DNA of 64,000 nt from Thiomicrorhabdus marina (GTDB taxonomy: Bacteria; Pseudomonadota; Gammaproteobacteria; Thiomicrospirales; Thiomicrospiraceae): the NCBI RefSeq assembly GCF_017571465.1, contig NZ_JAGETV010000007.1, forward strand, positions 86,109-150,108, read 5' to 3'. Of this stretch, positions 62,885-64,000 are shown piece after piece. Position 1 is the stretch's first letter. Each line of letters starts with the position of its first letter. The position numbers and the translations under genes were made by a program. Below the pieces are notes generated by a model. The model had not been told where the DNA came from, made no database searches, and saw only the letters and a program-made list of their open reading frames with translations.

Positions 62885-63799
62885 TTGCTATCTCTATGTT
62901 GTCCTAAATTACTGGCTAATCGTAAAGGCGAAACCTATGCGATGACGCTGACGCTGTTAGAATCCGGTTTTCCGATTTTTGCAGCGGTGAGCGTTGCTGC
63001 ACTGGGTTCTTTATATGCTTATTTCTATAGTTTACTGTTTGCTAGCATTGCTTTACTGATTTGGTGGGGCGGGCAAGGGCGTTGGGTTGAGTTAAAGAAG
63101 CGAGCAGCCTATAAACCCTTGCTGATGACCAGTCTTTTTATCACCGGTTTATATATTTGTCTGTTTCTTGCCTTGCACTACACCAGTGCCGCTAATGTCG
63201 CGCTGATTTTGTTTTTGCAGGTGCTATTCGGTTTCCTTTTTTTAGGCCATAAAAAAGAGGAACAGCTTGGTAAGTATTCCTTGCTGGGCGCACTGTTGAT
63301 GATGGTTGGCGCGATGGTTGTGGTCTTTCCCGGTGAAGTGAAAATTAATATCGGCGATGGCTTAGCGTTACTGGCAGCGATGTTGGCACCTTTGGCAAAC
63401 CTGTATCAGAAGCAGGCACGATTGCATCTTTCTAGTCAGAGTATTTTGATGGTGCGTTCCGTGATCGCTCTGCCGTTTGTGTTATTGCTAGCGTGGCTAC
63501 TTGAACCGTCGCCGAGCTTTCAGCAAGTTATCGAGCAATTCTGGCCGTTATTGTTTGTCGGTGTGTTGATCTTAGTGTTGTCGAAAGTGTTATGGATTGA
63601 AGCGATTCACCTGCTGCCAATTACGACGGTTAGTGCGTTTTTTGCTTTTACGCCTTTATTGACCATGCTATGGAGTGATTGGTTTTTAGAGCAACCCCCT
63701 GCTTGGTATCAATGGCTAGGAGCAATGCCGATAATCCTCGGTAGTATTTTATTAACTCGTACATTGCCGGTTAAGGAAACGCAGAACAAGTCCACATGA
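62885..63799 (+). CDS. EamA/DMT-family transporter
   Basis: A 304-residue membrane protein with about ten helices in two EamA repeats; LHYTSAANVALILFLQVLFGFLFL and GALLMMVGAMVVVFPGE are parts of the first. The start is uncertain: the TTG at 62885 is used because the KGETYAM segment normally belongs to the first helix, while ATG 62942 would cut it. Different in sequence from the EamA gene at 34.8 kb. Substrate unknown. Confidence 0.78.
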   Translation: MLSLCCPKLLANRKGETYAMTLTLLESGFPIFAAVSVAALGSLYAYFYSLLFASIALLIWWGGQGRWVELKKRAAYKPLLMTSLFITGLYICLFLALHYTSAANVALILFLQVLFGFLFLGHKKEEQLGKYSLLGALLMMVGAMVVVFPGEVKINIGDGLALLAAMLAPLANLYQKQARLHLSSQSILMVRSVIALPFVLLLAWLLEPSPSFQQVIEQFWPLLFVGVLILVLSKVLWIEAIHLLPITTVSAFFAFTPLLTMLWSDWFLEQPPAWYQWLGAMPIILGSILLTRTLPVKETQNKST

Positions 63800-63822
63800 C
63801 CTCAGGCAAAGTAAAATTTAGG

Positions 63823-63884
63823 CTAAGCAAGGCATCTGTTTGCGGTCATGTCTAGACCTAGCAAAAACAGATAACACCGCTTAG
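63823..63884. repeat. long imperfect inverted repeat near window end
   Basis: CTAAGC (63823-63828) pairs with GCTTAG (63879-63884), ATCTGTTT (63834-63841) with AAACAGAT (63865-63872), and GGTC with GACC inside. Further short hairpins (GCCC-CTGT-GGGC, CATAGC-TAAG-GCTATG) follow up to about 63970. No gene is supported in 63800-64000. The region looks like a structured repeat or the edge of a mobile or remnant sequence continuing beyond the window. Confidence 0.35.
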
Positions 63885-64000
63885 ACAAATTTCACAAAGC
63901 CCCTGTGGGCGAGGTTTTGAAGAGTAACTTCGTTGTTAGCGCTCTCAACCATAGCTAAGGCTATGCTTATCAAACGCTGCCTAGAATTTATCTCTTCAAA

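Noticed and set aside
1..64000. CRISPR arrays, rRNA operons, insertion sequences
   Set aside because: No regularly spaced long repeats, rRNA stretches or transposase genes were seen in the window.

Overview
The window looks like a chromosome segment of a moderate-GC gammaproteobacterium. A sulfur-oxidising chemolithotroph of the Thiomicrospira/Hydrogenovibrio/Thiomicrorhabdus type is my best guess, from the housekeeping gene content and order (hemA-prfA-prmC-moeB, and prs-rplY-pth-ychF with tRNA-Gln and tRNA-Met). No taxonomic marker gene is present, so this is inference. All coordinates and motifs were read by eye, without database searches.

Region 1 (1-12.7 kb) is core genome: the 3' end of parC, motAB behind a possible sigma-28 promoter, a leftward block (hemA, prfA, prmC, moeB), a TPR lipoprotein, tRNA-Gln, prs, rplY, pth, ychF and tRNA-Met(CAT).

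Region 2 (12,687-22,770) is a 10.07 kb integrative element of P4-satellite type inserted in the 3' end of tRNA-Met. A 19-bp direct repeat, CGGTGTAGCCACCATATTT, marks both ends. GACGGTA repeats next to both ends look like integrase arm sites. The element carries an integrase, an HTH/coiled-coil protein, small unknown genes, an AlpA regulator, a structured leader, a TOPRIM primase, a DUF927 helicase, an array of TGGGGCA iterons (candidate origin) and one AT-rich cargo gene (Sel1 repeats plus a DUF2971-like domain). It brings its own tRNA terminator; the original one now lies 10 kb away beyond attR.

Region 3 (23.0-39.5 kb) is a nitrogen-scavenging block. The rightward operon holds ABC permease and ATPase, a NikR-like regulator, two DUF1989 proteins (carboxyguanidine deiminase type), a urea/guanidine carboxylase and allophanate hydrolase. 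Together they fit guanidine import and conversion to ammonia and CO2. The convergent leftward operon starts with the matching periplasmic binding protein, followed by a desaturase, a metallo-beta-lactamase-fold hydrolase, a TIM-barrel protein, an EamA transporter, a creatininase-family protein and a type III glutamine synthetase. Both operons have sigma-54 promoter matches with TTGGTGCAA half-sites upstream.

Region 4 (39.8-58.6 kb) is the most unusual part. Two NrtABC/CynABD-like ABC systems, whose binding proteins have a Cys motif before a Tat signal, flank two sigma-54 activators, a porin, a rubredoxin-rubredoxin reductase fusion, an acyl-CoA-dehydrogenase-fold flavoprotein without the usual EGT motif, a heavily expressed OsmC-like protein lacking its second Cys, cyanase (cynS), a DUF302 protein and a rhodanese. 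Sigma-54 promoter matches precede most of these units, and one composite 19-bp upstream element is shared by the first ABC operon and cynS. My inference is a sigma-54-controlled pathway that imports a small C-N (or C-N-S) compound and oxidises it to cyanate, which cyanase splits to ammonia and CO2.

Region 5 (58.6-64 kb) is ordinary accessory content: a CopD-like membrane protein, an esterase, a phytase-like lipoprotein, a glycosyltransferase and an EamA transporter. It ends in a long structured inverted repeat that runs towards the window edge.
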